A DNA stretch of 64,000 nt from Mytilus californianus (lineage: Eukaryota > Mollusca > Bivalvia > Mytilida > Mytilidae): contig NW_026262679.1 in the NCBI RefSeq assembly GCF_021869535.1, positions 43,322,426 to 43,386,425 of the forward strand. The letters are read 5' to 3'. Under the pieces are notes generated by a model. The model was not told where the DNA came from and searched no databases. It saw only the letters and a program-made list of their open reading frames with translations. The translations under genes and the position numbers were made by a program. Shown here in pieces: positions 43,171 through 55,764 of the stretch; position 1 is the stretch's first letter; every line of letters begins with the position of its first letter.

Positions 43171-45777
43171 ATTTATTTGATATAATCATTGCCTCTGTGT
43201 TGAGTTGACACATTATTAATTATAGGTCAATCTTAAAAGAATCATACTGACCCAGGAACAAAGTGTGAGGTTCATAAGTGTAAATTCTGAAATTGAATGT
43301 CAAGGTCAGTATGATGCGTATAAAGTTTTGTCAATTAAAGTGCTGCAGTTCAAAACGTATGCACCAAACACAAACCATACACTGTTTAACTAGCATAGGG
43401 TTCAAATGAGAAAGGTCAGAATGGTCTGACTTTGGTATATGATGCACCCCAAGCCCAAATGCAACAGTTAAACTGCATATGCAGTTACTCGCTAGGTTAA
43501 TCAAAATTTTAAAGTACAAAAGGTATCACCCAGACACGAATTGTACAAGGTTTTAATATCATAGGTATTAAAGGACAAAGTCAAGGTCAAAGTGATCCGA
43601 CTTTGGGATATGACACGTCCAAAGACCACGATGCAACTGCCTACTGAGTTTGATAACCCAAAGTTTAAAGCACTAACTTTATGAAACGGCACAAATTGGA
43701 TAAAGCCAACTATCATTATCATTTCTATGATTTAACCTTTTCTTTGAGTACTTAGAGAAAAGTTAAGTATAGTGTTTTATTCATGTCTCTATCTGTTTTA
43801 TTTGTATGCAATGTCATAGGCATAGCGGATATATAAAAAAATAATATTTATAACGTGATAAATAAACAAACAAACAATAACCAAAGTTATGCATGGTTTT
43901 TAAGCATTAAGAAAGTCATTTTGCTAGAAAACTTAAGACTCATTGTTTTAAACACTTTAAAATATATTAGGCAAAGCACTGTCTATATAACATGGGAAAA
44001 TGTTATTTAATAAGTTCTACAGCACTAGTCTTAGCACACTTGGATTATTCTAAGAAGTAGAAGCTGGCTTGGCTGCTTTTAATACACTTGACTCTCTACT
44101 AAAGTAATCCTTATCCTTGTAACAGTTTGTGTAGTTGTTAATCTTAAGACTTAGGAGGTTGTGAACTATCGTTGAGTCAATGTTGTTCTGCTATCAGTTT
44201 GGATCCACTTGAGCATGCTGAAGGTCCTTATATTCGCATTGGAATGTGAAATAGCTAGTATTTCTTTGCAGAATTGAAAGTTTATAAATGTTTTTTGGCA
44301 TCAAAACTTTCCGATCGATGTTTTGACAAAAACAATGCACTTTTCTATCAAAGCCGGTATTTACCTTTACTCATCCTTGGCGTTTGACATAGACAGAAGC
44401 AATATGATTATCGAGTATTTAATATCCTGTCACCTGTTTATTGTTCAATCAAACTATTATCACTTTTTAATTAGCATCCGTCCTGGTCAAAATGTTAACA
44501 TGTTGCGTAATCAATAATGTCAGTAATATCAGATACTTTCGATACACTCGGACTTTTACGTCTTTAATAACATTTGTAAATATCGTAGTAAGAAATGGCG
44601 CCGGAAAATGTTCATTGATGAAATGTTTTATACACGGGATTTTTGTCTCTTCAACCGGAGGATGGGAGGAGATCCCTGAAACCGGGATTATTATACTACC
44701 CTCGGGAGGTTCACGTGTATGGATCTCACGCATGTCTGGGGGAATTCCGTTGGAAAGCATATAGGTAACATAAACACACAAAATGGCTGACAGTTCAAAG
44801 TATGCATAATTTATAGAGGTCAAACCTAATACCATTTACAAACGTAAAAATTGAAAAGATTACAATATTCTTAACAATAAGTATACTTTTATTTCATGAA
44901 TAAATGGAAAAAACAACACCCACCTCGAAATAAATATCAGGCCCTCTTAAATTTTCTATGAATTAAACGTAGAAACTGCTGTCTCGTGTAGATTTGTATT
45001 GATTTTATCTTCCACGCAGGGAAGATCCGCGACTGAGTAGTGTTTGTGATACCCATTTTTACAATGAAGTTGAATTCATTTGAATTGTCGGTGAACATTC
45101 AGTCCATTTTTATTCAAACCGTAAGCTTATAAAAAAAGTAGTATCTCAAAATTTCAAAAGCATCTTCCTAGAATTAGTATTCAAATACTAGTACTACATT
45201 ATCTAGGAGTAGAACACCGGAAGTAAGTTAGTCCGGCTACTTCCAGTTTGAGGCCGATGCCGCATAGGAAAGTATATTGCTATAGCAAGCTATAGCAAAC
45301 TTTCCAAAAATCAATTCAAATACCAGCTAAACATAACCATGATATCTAGCATAATTTTATTCAGAGTAACAAAAATGTGACATTTTAGTGGAAATTTTAG
45401 GAAATGAAGCCTGTTCCAGAAGATGGCGCTGCAAAATCTAAAAATAGCATACCATCAAATTTTAAAGATAGATTTTTTAATAACCTAATTCAAAGAGGTA
45501 GGGTCAATTTCTCTCGAATTTATTACACACAATGATCATTTTCAAACTGTCTTTCAATCTTTAATTAAATTCCCACTATCTCAACCGAATGCGCATCTCA
45601 ATAGTATGTCTTATTAATAATGAGAACACATAATTATATAAAAGCAAGATGATAATCCTAAACTACATTTTGACAGATTTTGAGTATTCGTCACAAAAAT
45701 ATATACCTAACCAAAACCAAAACTATTTTTGAAGTAAGGCTATATGTATTGAACACATAAATATTATTTTGGTTACT
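43171..45777. other. Intergenic sequence
   Basis: 43250-43700 holds diverged repeats around 'AAGGTCA...TCTGACTTTGG.ATATGA.GCA' (copies near 43301, 43413 and 43586). 44465-44840 is a slightly GC-richer stretch with open frames on both strands (44492-44764 plus, 44467-44835 minus) but no motif either way. 45267-45305 is a small hairpin ('GGAAAGTATATTGCTATAGC'). No gene could be supported. Confidence 0.5.
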
Positions 45778-47290
45778 AGAGATAAGAAGATGTGGTATGA
45801 GTGCCAATGAGACAACTCTCCATCCAAGTCAAAATTTATAAAAGTAAACCATTATAGGTCACAGCACGGTCTTCAACACGGAGCCTTGGCTCACACCGAA
45901 CAGTAAGCTATAAAGGGCCCCAAACAATTACTAGTGTAAAACCATTCAAACGAGAAAACCAACGGTCTAATCTATATAAAAAACGAAAAACGAGAAACAC
46001 TTATGAACCACATCAACAAACGACAACTACTGAACATCAGATTCCTGACTTAGGACAGGTGCAAACAAATGCAGCGGGTTTAAACGTTTTAATGGTACCA
46101 AACCTTCACCTTTTTTCTGAAACAATAGTGTAACATCACAACATAGAAAGACACACAATAAAATATCAACTGAAATAGCTTAACTCAATCAAAGGACATA
46201 TTAACACCATTGAACATACACTGAACAAATAAATTTGACCTATGACACAATGTAAATACAAAATAAATAAACTAAGGGAAGAATAATAAAAGTAACATGT
46301 TATATCGGTAAGAAATGTTAAACAATTAAAGAAAAACAATATGCTCGAACAAAAATACCATCCATTTGCAATAACTTTAAACACAGGTAAATGAAAATAA
46401 TTTTGTTGTTAGGTATACCTGTACAGTACCAATAGAGAAAGGAAATATTTTTTTACAAAATAAATAATTTTGAATACAAAATAAATAAACTAAGGGAAGA
46501 ATAATAAAAGTAACATGTTATATCGGTAAGAAATGTTAAACAATTAAAGAAAAACAATATGCTCGAACAAAAATACCATCCATTTGCAAAAATAACTTTA
46601 AACACGGGTAAATGAAAATAATTTTGTTGTTAAGTATACGTGTACAGTACCAATAGAGAAAGGAAATATTATTACAAAATAAATAATTTTGATGTTCATA
46701 GTACGAAGTGAAAATTTATAGTTATACCAAACACTTATCAAAGCTGGTATATAGACCAGATATAACCCTGAATAACATTAAATAACAAAAAAGCAATACA
46801 ATTAGTATCAACAGGTCAAATAAACAAGAAAGTACGATTTGAGAGTACTCGCAGTTACTGACAGCTAGTTAAAAGCCAAAACAATTTATAATAAAAAATC
46901 ATGCATCAGAGACTAAAATCAACAAAAACACATCCCAGGGATTTAGTATTTTAACGTCATGGACAGTCAAAGAAGACATGACTAGTGCAATGCCAAAAAT
47001 AAATGTATCGACAGACAGTAGGATAGTTAGGAGTTTAACCTCTTTATAGATCTAAATGAACGTGGGTGTGTCTTTATACATCCCACTTGAAAAAAATACA
47101 AATTTAGTTATGTTTTAATTTGCTGATGACAAAATCGATATTAGTGCCAATGTAAACCATATTCAAAGATCTAATTACAACATTGGTAAGATAACCTTTA
47201 CTAATAAGCCTGTTTAAAGGTTCGATGAGTTTACACGGATCACATAGTGATTTCCGCGCTTTAAGTACTGTCGTTTTAAGATGCAAAATT
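45778..47290 (-). mobile_element. Retroelement family B copy with internal duplication
   Basis: Has the family tail (45778-46100), the region with 'GAGAGTACTCGCAGTTACTG' (46845) and, at its 5' side (47104-47286), the RT C-terminus 'LIEPLNRLISKGYLTNVVIR' parallel to that ending at 26659. Within it 46254-46470 and 46473-46690 are a near-identical tandem duplication of about 218 bp that the other B copies lack. Confidence 0.85.
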
Positions 47291-47311
47291 TGATAAAAAT
47301 ACCTTCTTTTT

Positions 47312-47328
47312 GGGGGGGGGGGGGGGGG
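47312..47328. repeat. Poly-G tract
   Basis: Seventeen G residues in a row; an expected site of length variation and assembly error. Confidence 0.9.
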
Positions 47329-48205
47329 TGTGATATACCTTTAGCTGCAACATATAGTACCGAATATAATTTTTTTTTATATTTTATTGGTATTCAATAT
47401 GACTGTATTACAGGTTCTGAGTTTGCTACTCCCATTTTATTAAACATAGCTCGTGAAAACCAATTAAAATTGGACTTGAGCCCCTTTTTCTACAAATAAA
47501 CACATATTTCGTACTTTTTGGATCCTCCAAACATTTGATTGAAAACCGAATTATGACATAAAACAGAAATATTGTAACAAAGCCCAATACAATGAATCAT
47601 TGCTCATGGACAAAGAGAGATAAATCTTGATACCGGGATATGAAAGTTCCGCGTTGTCAGAAGCACCTGTTTACTGTTACCACGTGTTTGTATTAAAATG
47701 TTAAAATGGTAGATACGAGACCCATTCTTTTGTTTCATGTAAATTAAGTTCCATAAGTGGATAAGGAGTGAATTGATGGTTTAAATCAAATTGGTCCACT
47801 GCAGATCTCATATTGTTGACAAGACTTGCTTTTTACTGTTCCTATATCACTATTTAACAGTTTTCAATATGATAAATAAGCAAAAACAGTTAAAGTGGTT
47901 AAAAGTTGTTGTTTGAGGATAAAAGTCCTATTAGGTTATTGATGATTGAACAGTCACATGCCGTTTTGTTTGCAGATGTTGTATTAAGTTTCGTCTGAAA
48001 AAGTGCGGAAATGATAAAATTGGGGGAAAAGGTAAAAAAAATCAAAAAATTCAAAATATCAATAATATCTGGGACTATTATACTTATAGTTAGTATAATA
48101 GTCCCAGCTAATATGATCATAGTCAAAAGGTGTCATTTAAAGACAATAACTCATATATAGAGAGTCAATTGATGGTTTCATGTATTTGTCATTTTTGTAG
48201 ATTAC
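47329..48205. other. Intergenic sequence, nothing recognised
   Basis: Includes a perfect short palindrome near 48069-48108 ('CTGGGACTATTATACT' ... 'AGTATAATAGTCCCAG'). No gene. Confidence 0.5.
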
Positions 48206-49110
48206 ACTGCTGATCATTTTTGTCGAGCCTGCGATATTTATTTTGCGAAAGCGAGACACAACGATCCTAGTTTCTGTCGTCGGCGGCGTCAACATTTAGG
48301 TTCAGTCTGTGGTTAAACGTTTTTTTTGAACATCAATAACTTTGTCAAACCTACATGGAATTAGATGAAATTTGGACAGAAGCTTGTTTATGACCAACAT
48401 GCAGTATCCAGAGCACAATTTTGAAAATATTTATTTTCATTTTTCCGTATGTTACTGATAAATAGACTTTGTTTTTTTTTACAGTTAACATTCATATTCA
48501 GTCTAACTTAAAGGTTAAAGTTTTTCAGTCATCAATAACTTTGTCAAACATTCATGAAATTTGGACAGAAGATTGTGTATGAACAAAATACAGTATCCAG
48601 TGCAAAATTTTATAAAATATATATTTTCATTTTTCCGTATTTTACTGATAAATGGGCTTATTTTTTTTACATTTAACAAATAGATACAGTCTGGGGTTAA
48701 AGTTTGTTACACATCAAATACTTGGTCAAACCTTCATAGAAATTTATGAAACTTTTTTATAATTAAGAGATAATGTCTGAGCACACTTTTGAAAATATAT
48801 TTTCATTTTTAGTATTTTTCTGATAGATGGACTTATTTTACAGTTAACATTTACTGACAGTCTGGGATTAAATTTTTTTGACATGATAAGTTTGTTAACC
48901 TTCATGGATTGTTATGAAACTTGGACATAAGCTGATCTTCAAGACCAAGAAATAGCATCTAAAGAGAAAGTTTGAATCTTTTTTAACATTCTGTATTTAA
49001 CTGATAAATGCATGGACTCACATTTTAAGTCAACATTTATTTACACTTGTACACTGACAGCAGCAGTCGTAGGCGAGACGCAGGGTTTCGCGGAACCCCT
49101 TACAAATTTT
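48206..49110. repeat. Tandem-core repeat element, unit ~170-195 bp
   Basis: Four units around 'TTTTCATTTTTCCGTAT', 'ACTGATAAAT', 'AACATT.A..TTCAGTCT' and 'TTTGTCAAAC.TTCATG'. It is flanked left by 'GTCGAGCCTGCGATATTTAT', 'GCGAAAGCGAGACA' and right by 'CAGTCGTAGGCGAGACGCAG'. The defined ends around a tandem core suggest a mobile element rather than a plain satellite. Confidence 0.7.
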
Positions 49111-49832
49111 AGATCGTCTTTTTTTGTAATCATTTTTGCTGTTCAACGGTTTCTGTCTGTCTATTATAGAGTTTCGTGTTATAATAGACCAACATGTTCA
49201 ATGCCTAATCACGATAAAATATGATGAAAGAACTAACAGAAATTCACGATTCATTACTCAACCAAACAACACTCGAGAATCAAAGTGCTAGTGAGCAATG
49301 CATTTTTAAATAAAACATTGAATTATATTTTAATTAAAAAATTCCTTTGTTCATGATTGTACATTTGTAGTAGAACCTATTTTTATATCAGATTCATACA
49401 CCATGCATTACTTATCTAAATAATGATCACCCAACTGCACTATTTTGTTTGAACTATCAAAGGTAGTGATAAATCTTGGAAGATAATAAATATCAAGTCG
49501 GTACCATCACTTTTTGATTGGTTTCATGCAATCTTTACCCAAAAACGAGAATGATAGCGTTGTCTCTCTTTGTCCATATCGAGCTGTATGTCCTCTATTT
49601 TCTTTATATTGCAATTGAGACTACTTAAACACTTATAGTAGTCTCAGATAGACAGTATTATGATCAAAGGAGATGACCATTTGACATCAGGTGTGGGAGG
49701 ATGATTTTGAAAATAAATAACCTGGCACAAGATAGAATGAAAATGAATATTCTGCAACACAAAATGCAGGAAACAATTGTGTTCAAAAGTGAAAATAAAT
49801 TTTCGCTATAGCAAATAAAATAAATTGCTTAA
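49111..49832. other. Intergenic sequence, nothing recognised
   Basis: AT-rich; no exon or repeat family identified. Confidence 0.45.
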
Positions 49833-50792
49833 CCGAGCGCAGCTGGATACGACCGCAGAGGTCCAACCCTGAACAGTTGGGGCAAAAATGGACACAATAT
49901 TCGCGCTTGATACAGGTCTGAATTTGGATTGTAATTCAATATTTGACACATAATAGGTTTCTGACACAGAATAACTGTAGAACTTAGAATTGGTTATATG
50001 ATTTGAATTTATATTCAATTTTTTGCTTTTGTGCAATACACTATGCTGTTTCGAATTGACCCCCCCCCCCCCAAAAAAAAAATTCTTTCCCTCAGTCATG
50101 GTCATAATTTCAATTCAAATTTCCAATGGAGTTTGCAACCATAATAACCCATTTAAATACATCATAAAAGTATTAAAATAGAAAATGACATACATAATCA
50201 TAGCTAAAATTATTTTGCCTTAATCAGCATTATTAAAATTATTAAAATAGCAACTTCTAAAAATGAATTGACAGCTAATCACCTCAAGACAATACAAAAA
50301 TTCTTTATACATAATTTAAAAGCAGTGTAAGGGAGGTATTTCAAAGTTGTGTTTGAATTACCTCCCTTACACTGTAATTTGTACTTAAGTAATTGTCCAT
50401 TAACCAGGACACCCTTGTTTTTTCTCACTTTTCCCCCTAATTCCTAAACGGTTTGAGCCATAACCCCCCGAAGCCAATCCTAACCATCCCTTTGTGGTAT
50501 GGAAACTTGTGGCATAATTTCAGAGAGATCCATACACTCAGTCTGTTCCACAAGTTATTATCATGAAACTAGAAAAATGCTTATTTGGCCCCTAATTCCT
50601 AAACTGTTGGGATAATAACCCCCTAAATCAATCCCAACCTTCCTTTTGTGGTTATAAACCTTATGTTTAAATTTCATAGATTTCTATTCACTAATACTAA
50701 AGTTATTGTCCGGAAACCAAATGTCTTCGGACGACGAAGACGACGACGTGATACCAATAAACCAATAAAATTGTTTTCGGTCGTATAAAAAT
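49833..50792. mobile_element. Dispersed element, copy 1 (ends TACGACCGCA / GCGGTCGTA-like)
   Basis: Starts with 'GCAGCTGGATACGACCGCAG' and ends with 'TTTTCGGTCGTATAAAA', a short inverted-repeat pair. It shares 'GTTGGGGCAAAAATGGACAC', 'TTGATACAGGTCTGAATTTG', 'CCCCTAATTCCTAAAC' and 'TGTCCGGAAACCAAATGTC' with copy 2 at 59901-60598. It carries about 300 bp extra in the middle (about 50055-50390), including a poly-C tract and a hairpin. Confidence 0.75.
50323..50374. repeat. Hairpin, 23-bp arms
   Basis: Arms 50323-50345 (CAGTGTAAGGGAGGTATTTC...) and 50352-50374 pair with a single mismatch around a 6-base loop; lies in the extra segment of the dispersed element copy 1. Probably a miniature foldback. 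Confidence 0.85.
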
Positions 50793-51004
50793 AAGGATGC
50801 ATAGCAAGAGATGAAAATGAAGCCATTCATCAATCATAAAAAAAAAATACTCTTTTATTACATTTGCACGTTTTCATATTACAGGGAACACAGGTCAATA
50901 TAGAGAAAATTCATAAAAAATATATGCTGAAAAGCTTTTAATTTTTCATATTGGACAAAACGTGTTAATATTTTTTATATTGAGGAAACAAAGAAGTTCA
51001 ACAG
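50793..51004. other. AT-rich spacer, nothing recognised
   Basis: Short interval before the SINE. Confidence 0.4.
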
Positions 51005-51225
51005 ATTGATTCATTGATTGCTACATTCAGCACTATTGGCAATCCATTTTATTGGTGCCAGAGAAACCACCAACCTTCGGTATGAAAACTGACAATCCTG
51101 GTAAATTCAGATTGGAGTCAAATGCACCAGGTGCCACACGCAAGATTAAAACTCACAACATCAGTGTTGACAGGCTAGTGATACAGTAGTTGGATTACTT
51201 AGACAACTTGGTCATCGAGGCCCAG
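51005..51225 (-). mobile_element. tRNA-derived SINE
   Basis: On the minus strand the head (51223-51131) resembles a leucine-type tRNA: 'GGGCCTCGATGACCAAG', 'TTGTCTAAGTAATCC' (A-box and D-arm like), a long variable region, and a degraded B-box 'TGAGTTTTAATCTTG' (consensus-like GAGTTCGAATCCTG). The body continues through 'GTCAGTTTTCATACCGAAGG' and 'TTGGTGGTTTCTCTGGCACC', which resembles the conserved central domain of the MetaSINE superfamily of bivalves. The family name is tentative. Confidence 0.65.
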
Positions 51226-51565
51226 AAGTGAGACAGAGAATAAAGCTGTTGGTTTCAAATATTCAGCAAATGTTTGCTAATGTTTGATCATTACTTTTTA
51301 CTCTAGAGATTAGCTATGCTTGAAACGGTAATTTATATTTCATATATAGGACTAGTTTATATAAATAAATATATTTTACCTGTGTTTACCTGTAAACTGA
51401 GTGCGTGTAAATGTAATGAAATGCTGCCCACAAATGTAATGCACCGATTCAAATTACGTGTAAACTATATTTTTTCATCAGACAACAGTTAAACAATACA
51501 AAACAAGTCAGTACATCCATATGATGGAAATACAAAACTGTTTATGCCATTAAACTAGGGGAAAT

Positions 51566-53498
51566 CAGGGGCGGATCCAGGATTTTAGGTTATGGGGGCG
51601 CAAACTGAAATTTTCGCCGAGCGGTGCGAGGAGAAAATTTTTTTGAGGTAAAGTTATTGAAATATTCTTCTAAAGTGGGAGCAATGTAGATACCTCGCCA
51701 GGCGAAGCGTGGCGAGTAATCAAAGTTTCGAGATAAAATCCACCCCTGACAACAATCTACAATCACCGAAATTAACAAGAAATCTGTGAGCTTCTATTCA
51801 TTGAGACTACCCCCATATATTTCCTAGAAAACGGGACTGAAGACAAGTAGGATAGAGACAGACCTCAATCCGGAGTCCACAAGCTGACCCTCCAAAAAAA
51901 AAAATCAAGCGAATGTTATGTCAATGGTTGCTGGGAAAACTGGTGCTGCATTCATATTAGTCAATCGAATATATTCGGGGGGAGGGGGGATGCAATAATG
52001 ATGTAATAGATTTGTATGCGTCCTAGTGGATCCTCCGGAACAAATATCAAATGACTGACTGACGGATGGACGGACAGAGGTAAAAAAATATGTAACTGTT
52101 CTGCGAAGAGCCTCTGAGTTATGATGGCAAGGTCTCCTACAAATTGGAAAAATCAACAACAATCTTCTAACACCCCAAACTTACGCAATTAGGGATTCAT
52201 ATTGCATATATGAGTTTATAAAGCTACAGTTATAAAGTTGCAATCCCAAACAGAAGCTGAAGATCATGCGAACATTTATTTTATTTTGATTCTGTGTTCC
52301 TCTGCAAACCAATCTACAATCAAGACACCAGCACTTGTTGTAAATTAATCTATATAGTTATATCAAGTAATATCTTAACTAAACCTTGAAAGACATGGTG
52401 CTGGTAGTTGTGACATAAAGAGATACAGGAACACCACAAAAAAATAATAAACCCTTGTTTTGCACATCGTCAATGTGTCTAAGCTAACTGTACATGGTTT
52501 CAATAATGTGAAATGAAACCGCTTAACTTAAGAATTACTTTAACACTCCTTAACACCAGCCCTGCCAAACTTGATTAAGACGATGGAAATGTGAAGAGTT
52601 GACAGATAGACGGGCGGCCGGACCGACGGACGCAAAGTGAGACGAGACAGATGACAATAGCTCACCTGACCATTACTAGTATTAGATTTTGCAAACGAAA
52701 ATTTCTACTTTTACCAGCGATTTTTAATTGTCTTTTCACAATATCTGTTTTTAAATTTTTGATTTTCGGAGGTCGTGCCAGACTTTATATATACTGTTTT
52801 CGCCATTAAAATCAAATGAGATGCAGTTGCGAAGTTATGTTTATTTTCTTGGGATCCCATGCATGTAATACTGTAGTACGGGTAGGGGGCCTTAAGCTTG
52901 ACCGTTTATCCATAATTCGGCAAATTTTTTAGGTTGCAAGTGAGAAATATATATAGACACAGAGATATTAAATAATGATACAAATTAATAAACTAACCTT
53001 TCGCTTGAACCAGTATTTCTATCTTTTTTTTAAGAAAGAATCTAACCTGGACTGTTTTCTTGGCCGTGCCATGATGACATTGTGAAAGTGAGTGAAGGAT
53101 GTTTTGGAACTTCGATTATTAAAGAAATTGTTTATAAAAACCGCAACTACAACGTAACATTTTTTTTTACTTTAACTGCTAAAAGCCTATAATATTTTTC
53201 ATCAACGCGGTCCTTCCTTTGAAGTATATAATATTTATAGAACTTAAATAAATCGTATAGGCAAGGAATTGTATATTTAGATAAATATACAATTCCTTGG
53301 TATAGGTCAGTTGATTAGTAATCACGTTGATTCTGTTAAACTGACTGTTTTATATACTTTGAATGTTAAAACTGATGGAATGCGGCGACATTAATTTTCG
53401 TCGTCTCTTCAGATACTTAATTAAGCTGAAGACAACTTATGCTTTGCAAATTTTAGGGGGTGGCACGCCCGCCACGCCCCCTCCTGAATCCGCCCCTG
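51566..53498. mobile_element. Possible 1.9-kb DNA transposon, CAGGGGCGG ends
   Basis: The left end CAGGGGCGGATCCAGGA (51566) and the right end TCCTGAATCCGCCCCTG (to 53498) are inverted repeats with one mismatch in 17. 'GAAAT' flanks both (51561-51565 and 53499-53503). hAT-like elements have such CAG-starting ends but make 8-bp duplications, so the class is uncertain. No transposase is visible. A second, weaker partner for the left end is 'AAAATCCACCCCTG' near 51746, so two short elements are an alternative. Confidence 0.5.
53262..53299. repeat. Near-perfect hairpin, 18-bp arms
   Basis: CAAGGAATTGTATATTTA (53262-53279), a 2-base spacer, then its exact complement (53282-53299). Confidence 0.9.
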
Positions 53499-53503
53499 GA
53501 AAT

Positions 53504-55046
53504 AAATGTGATAAGTCTACATAATAGCTATTATTTCCATGTGTTTACCTTCACAAATTTACTTTTTAACAACAGGTAGTATGTCCTTATGGTTGGGATG
53601 ACAAGAGGCTGTATGAGATTTTACATGACCTTTCCCTAGAAAAAACTTCTTTAATACTATTGGGAAAAATATAAAACCTCTCAGGACCGGTGTTTACCTG
53701 GCTATTTAAATTTGTTCAAAGGAAAAGGTCCCAATGAATAAGTACAATAGCTTTTGTTTTCTCTGCAGAGTTCATTCAATGGGAACTTTCATCCTTTTTG
53801 GTCTTGGATGTCTCTTGTAACAAAATGACCACATGGATCACATCTTAAAGTAACACAATGGACATATGGATCTTATCTTAAAGTAACAAAATGGCAAAAT
53901 GGGTCATATCTTAAACTATCAAGAACTATGAGAGTTATTTTCAGGTTTTCATTCAAGCTAATGGGGAATCATATTTTCACCTTATTCTCTGTAACTGCAT
54001 GGACAATTTGAATCAAGCAATTTTCTTCTGATAGTACAAATTTAAGAACTCCTACCCAATCTTTTTAAATCTGTTAGGATTATTGATTTTGGACTCTACA
54101 AAGATTCCAAATTTCAAATTCACATGAATAATTTTTTCTTATGACCTTCCATATTTTCAGATGAAATTCCATTTCAAGCATGTTACCGTTCCATTTAATT
54201 ATATCAATTTTGAAAGTCATTGGACCCTGACCTAAGGGGCACGGCCTCAAAATAGTCATCAAACTGATATATGAAATGGGGACCCAACTATTTCCCCCAT
54301 TACTTCAATGCAATTTTATCCAAATTGAGGGGCAGATATTTTATTCCCTATTTTAGACTGCAAAATTTCAATTACTTTCTCATACTAGTAGCCCCCTTCA
54401 TGGTTTCTGGGAGAATTCTTGAGTGGGCATGACCGGCATTTAAGAGAACAATACTGTTTTGAGTATTTATAGGGTCATTTTTATTAACTTCCTTGTTAAA
54501 ATCGAAAATAAAATTTGGACCATTTACGCAGACAATCATCCACCCTATACATTTCAGAACCACTTAAAACTTAACAGAAGTTGAAAGTTTAATGAATACC
54601 CTTTATATATACTACAAATTTAAGCATCTTTACATAATTTTCATCTCAGTACAATATCCCATTTAAAAGATGGTAGATTTATTAAGGGACTTCATTCGTG
54701 GGTACTGGACTGGTATCCTGTAACCGGGATCCTATTCCATATATATTGATAGTAATGCAACAAGAATAAAAGAACAGAGTTCCAAATTCCTTCGCGTTGC
54801 ACATATTTTATCTATCCAAGGTACAAGGGCAATAACTAAAAAAAGCACTTTTTTTTTGTTCTTTAAAACCTTTTATTAATACATATCTTAACTCATTGAA
54901 CCCCAAGAGATTTCTGGAAAATTAGGCATTTTCGAAAATTTGCAAACATATGTAAATTATATGCAAATTAGTAGACTCTTGGTGCTGTAGCTGATGCTGA
55001 TCTTAAACTATGTATTGGGGGCGAATGGCATGCGTGGGGCGTGGGA
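53504..55046. other. Intergenic sequence with weak repeats
   Basis: 53824-53935 has three copies of 'AAAATGGACACATGGATCATATCTTAAAGTAAC'-like sequence. 54195-54265 resembles the 169-bp repeat at 58235-58605 ('CATTGGACCCTGACCTAAGG'). No coding exon recognised; frames at 54080-54262 and 54372-54563 (minus) lack motifs. Confidence 0.5.
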
Positions 55047-55078
55047 GTGGGGTGGGGTGGGGTGGGGTGGGGTGGGAG
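55047..55078 (+). repeat. (GGGGT)n microsatellite
   Basis: Six consecutive GGGGT-type repeats, then 'GGGAGG'; the preceding 'GTGGGGCGTGGGAG' extends the G-rich tract. Four or more G4 runs close together could form a G-quadruplex. Confidence 0.92.
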
Positions 55079-55764
55079 GTTGTATATTTTCTTGGGAGGT
55101 GGTATATTTTCTGTTGGGTTTGAACCCACCCTTACTGAAAAATGGTCATTTTCAGTCTATTTTTCGATTTTGATACGACCTTGAGTGGTGAACATTGACC
55201 AAACTGTGTTTATTTGTCATTCAAGTATTACTTTATAGTTACAGCAGTCCATCCATACTGACTGGAAGTAAATGTGACTTGAGTGTCTTTCGGGGGAATT
55301 ATTATTGGCAAGCCAGGTCTGCCTAAATGTCGGTTTTTACAGATTTCTGACAAAACGTTGACCTAGATTTTTGCAGACCAGATTTCCTTTGGCAATATTA
55401 TACCTCCTTGTGTTCCTTTACCACCTATGCATGTGTTTATGATAATAGTTAATACATAAAGACCATACCAGTAACGTAGTGGCCATCAAAAGACTCCCAC
55501 CCCCACCTGATTTTGGCTACTTTTCACGTTTTTCCGATTTTGAACTCTAAAACGGAAAGGCCATTAAAGTTGCCATATTTTCATAAACACACATCTGAGA
55601 AGAGTATATGGACCATGAATTGCATGGTTGAAGTCCCTGCTGTCAAGACAGTTCAGCTGGGACAGTTCTAAAAAAGTATGGAGGGTCATACAGGCCATCA
55701 CAGAATGATGGTCGCCATCACGACTACAGGCGGGATTGGGGGCGAAGGGGTTAAGAGAAATGAA
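55079..55764. other. Unassigned, possibly part of a dispersed element
   Basis: No gene recognised. Contains C-rich 'CTCCCACCCCCACC' and several 'AAACGGAAAGG'-type motifs but no tandem organisation. Confidence 0.4.

Noticed and set aside
44467..44835. Open frames on both strands in a slightly GC-richer segment
   Set aside because: Neither has a recognisable motif or convincing exon borders; noted as possible but unsupported.
51131..51223. Possible functional tRNA-Leu gene
   Set aside because: The B box is degraded and the sequence continues into a SINE body; no clean acceptor stem.
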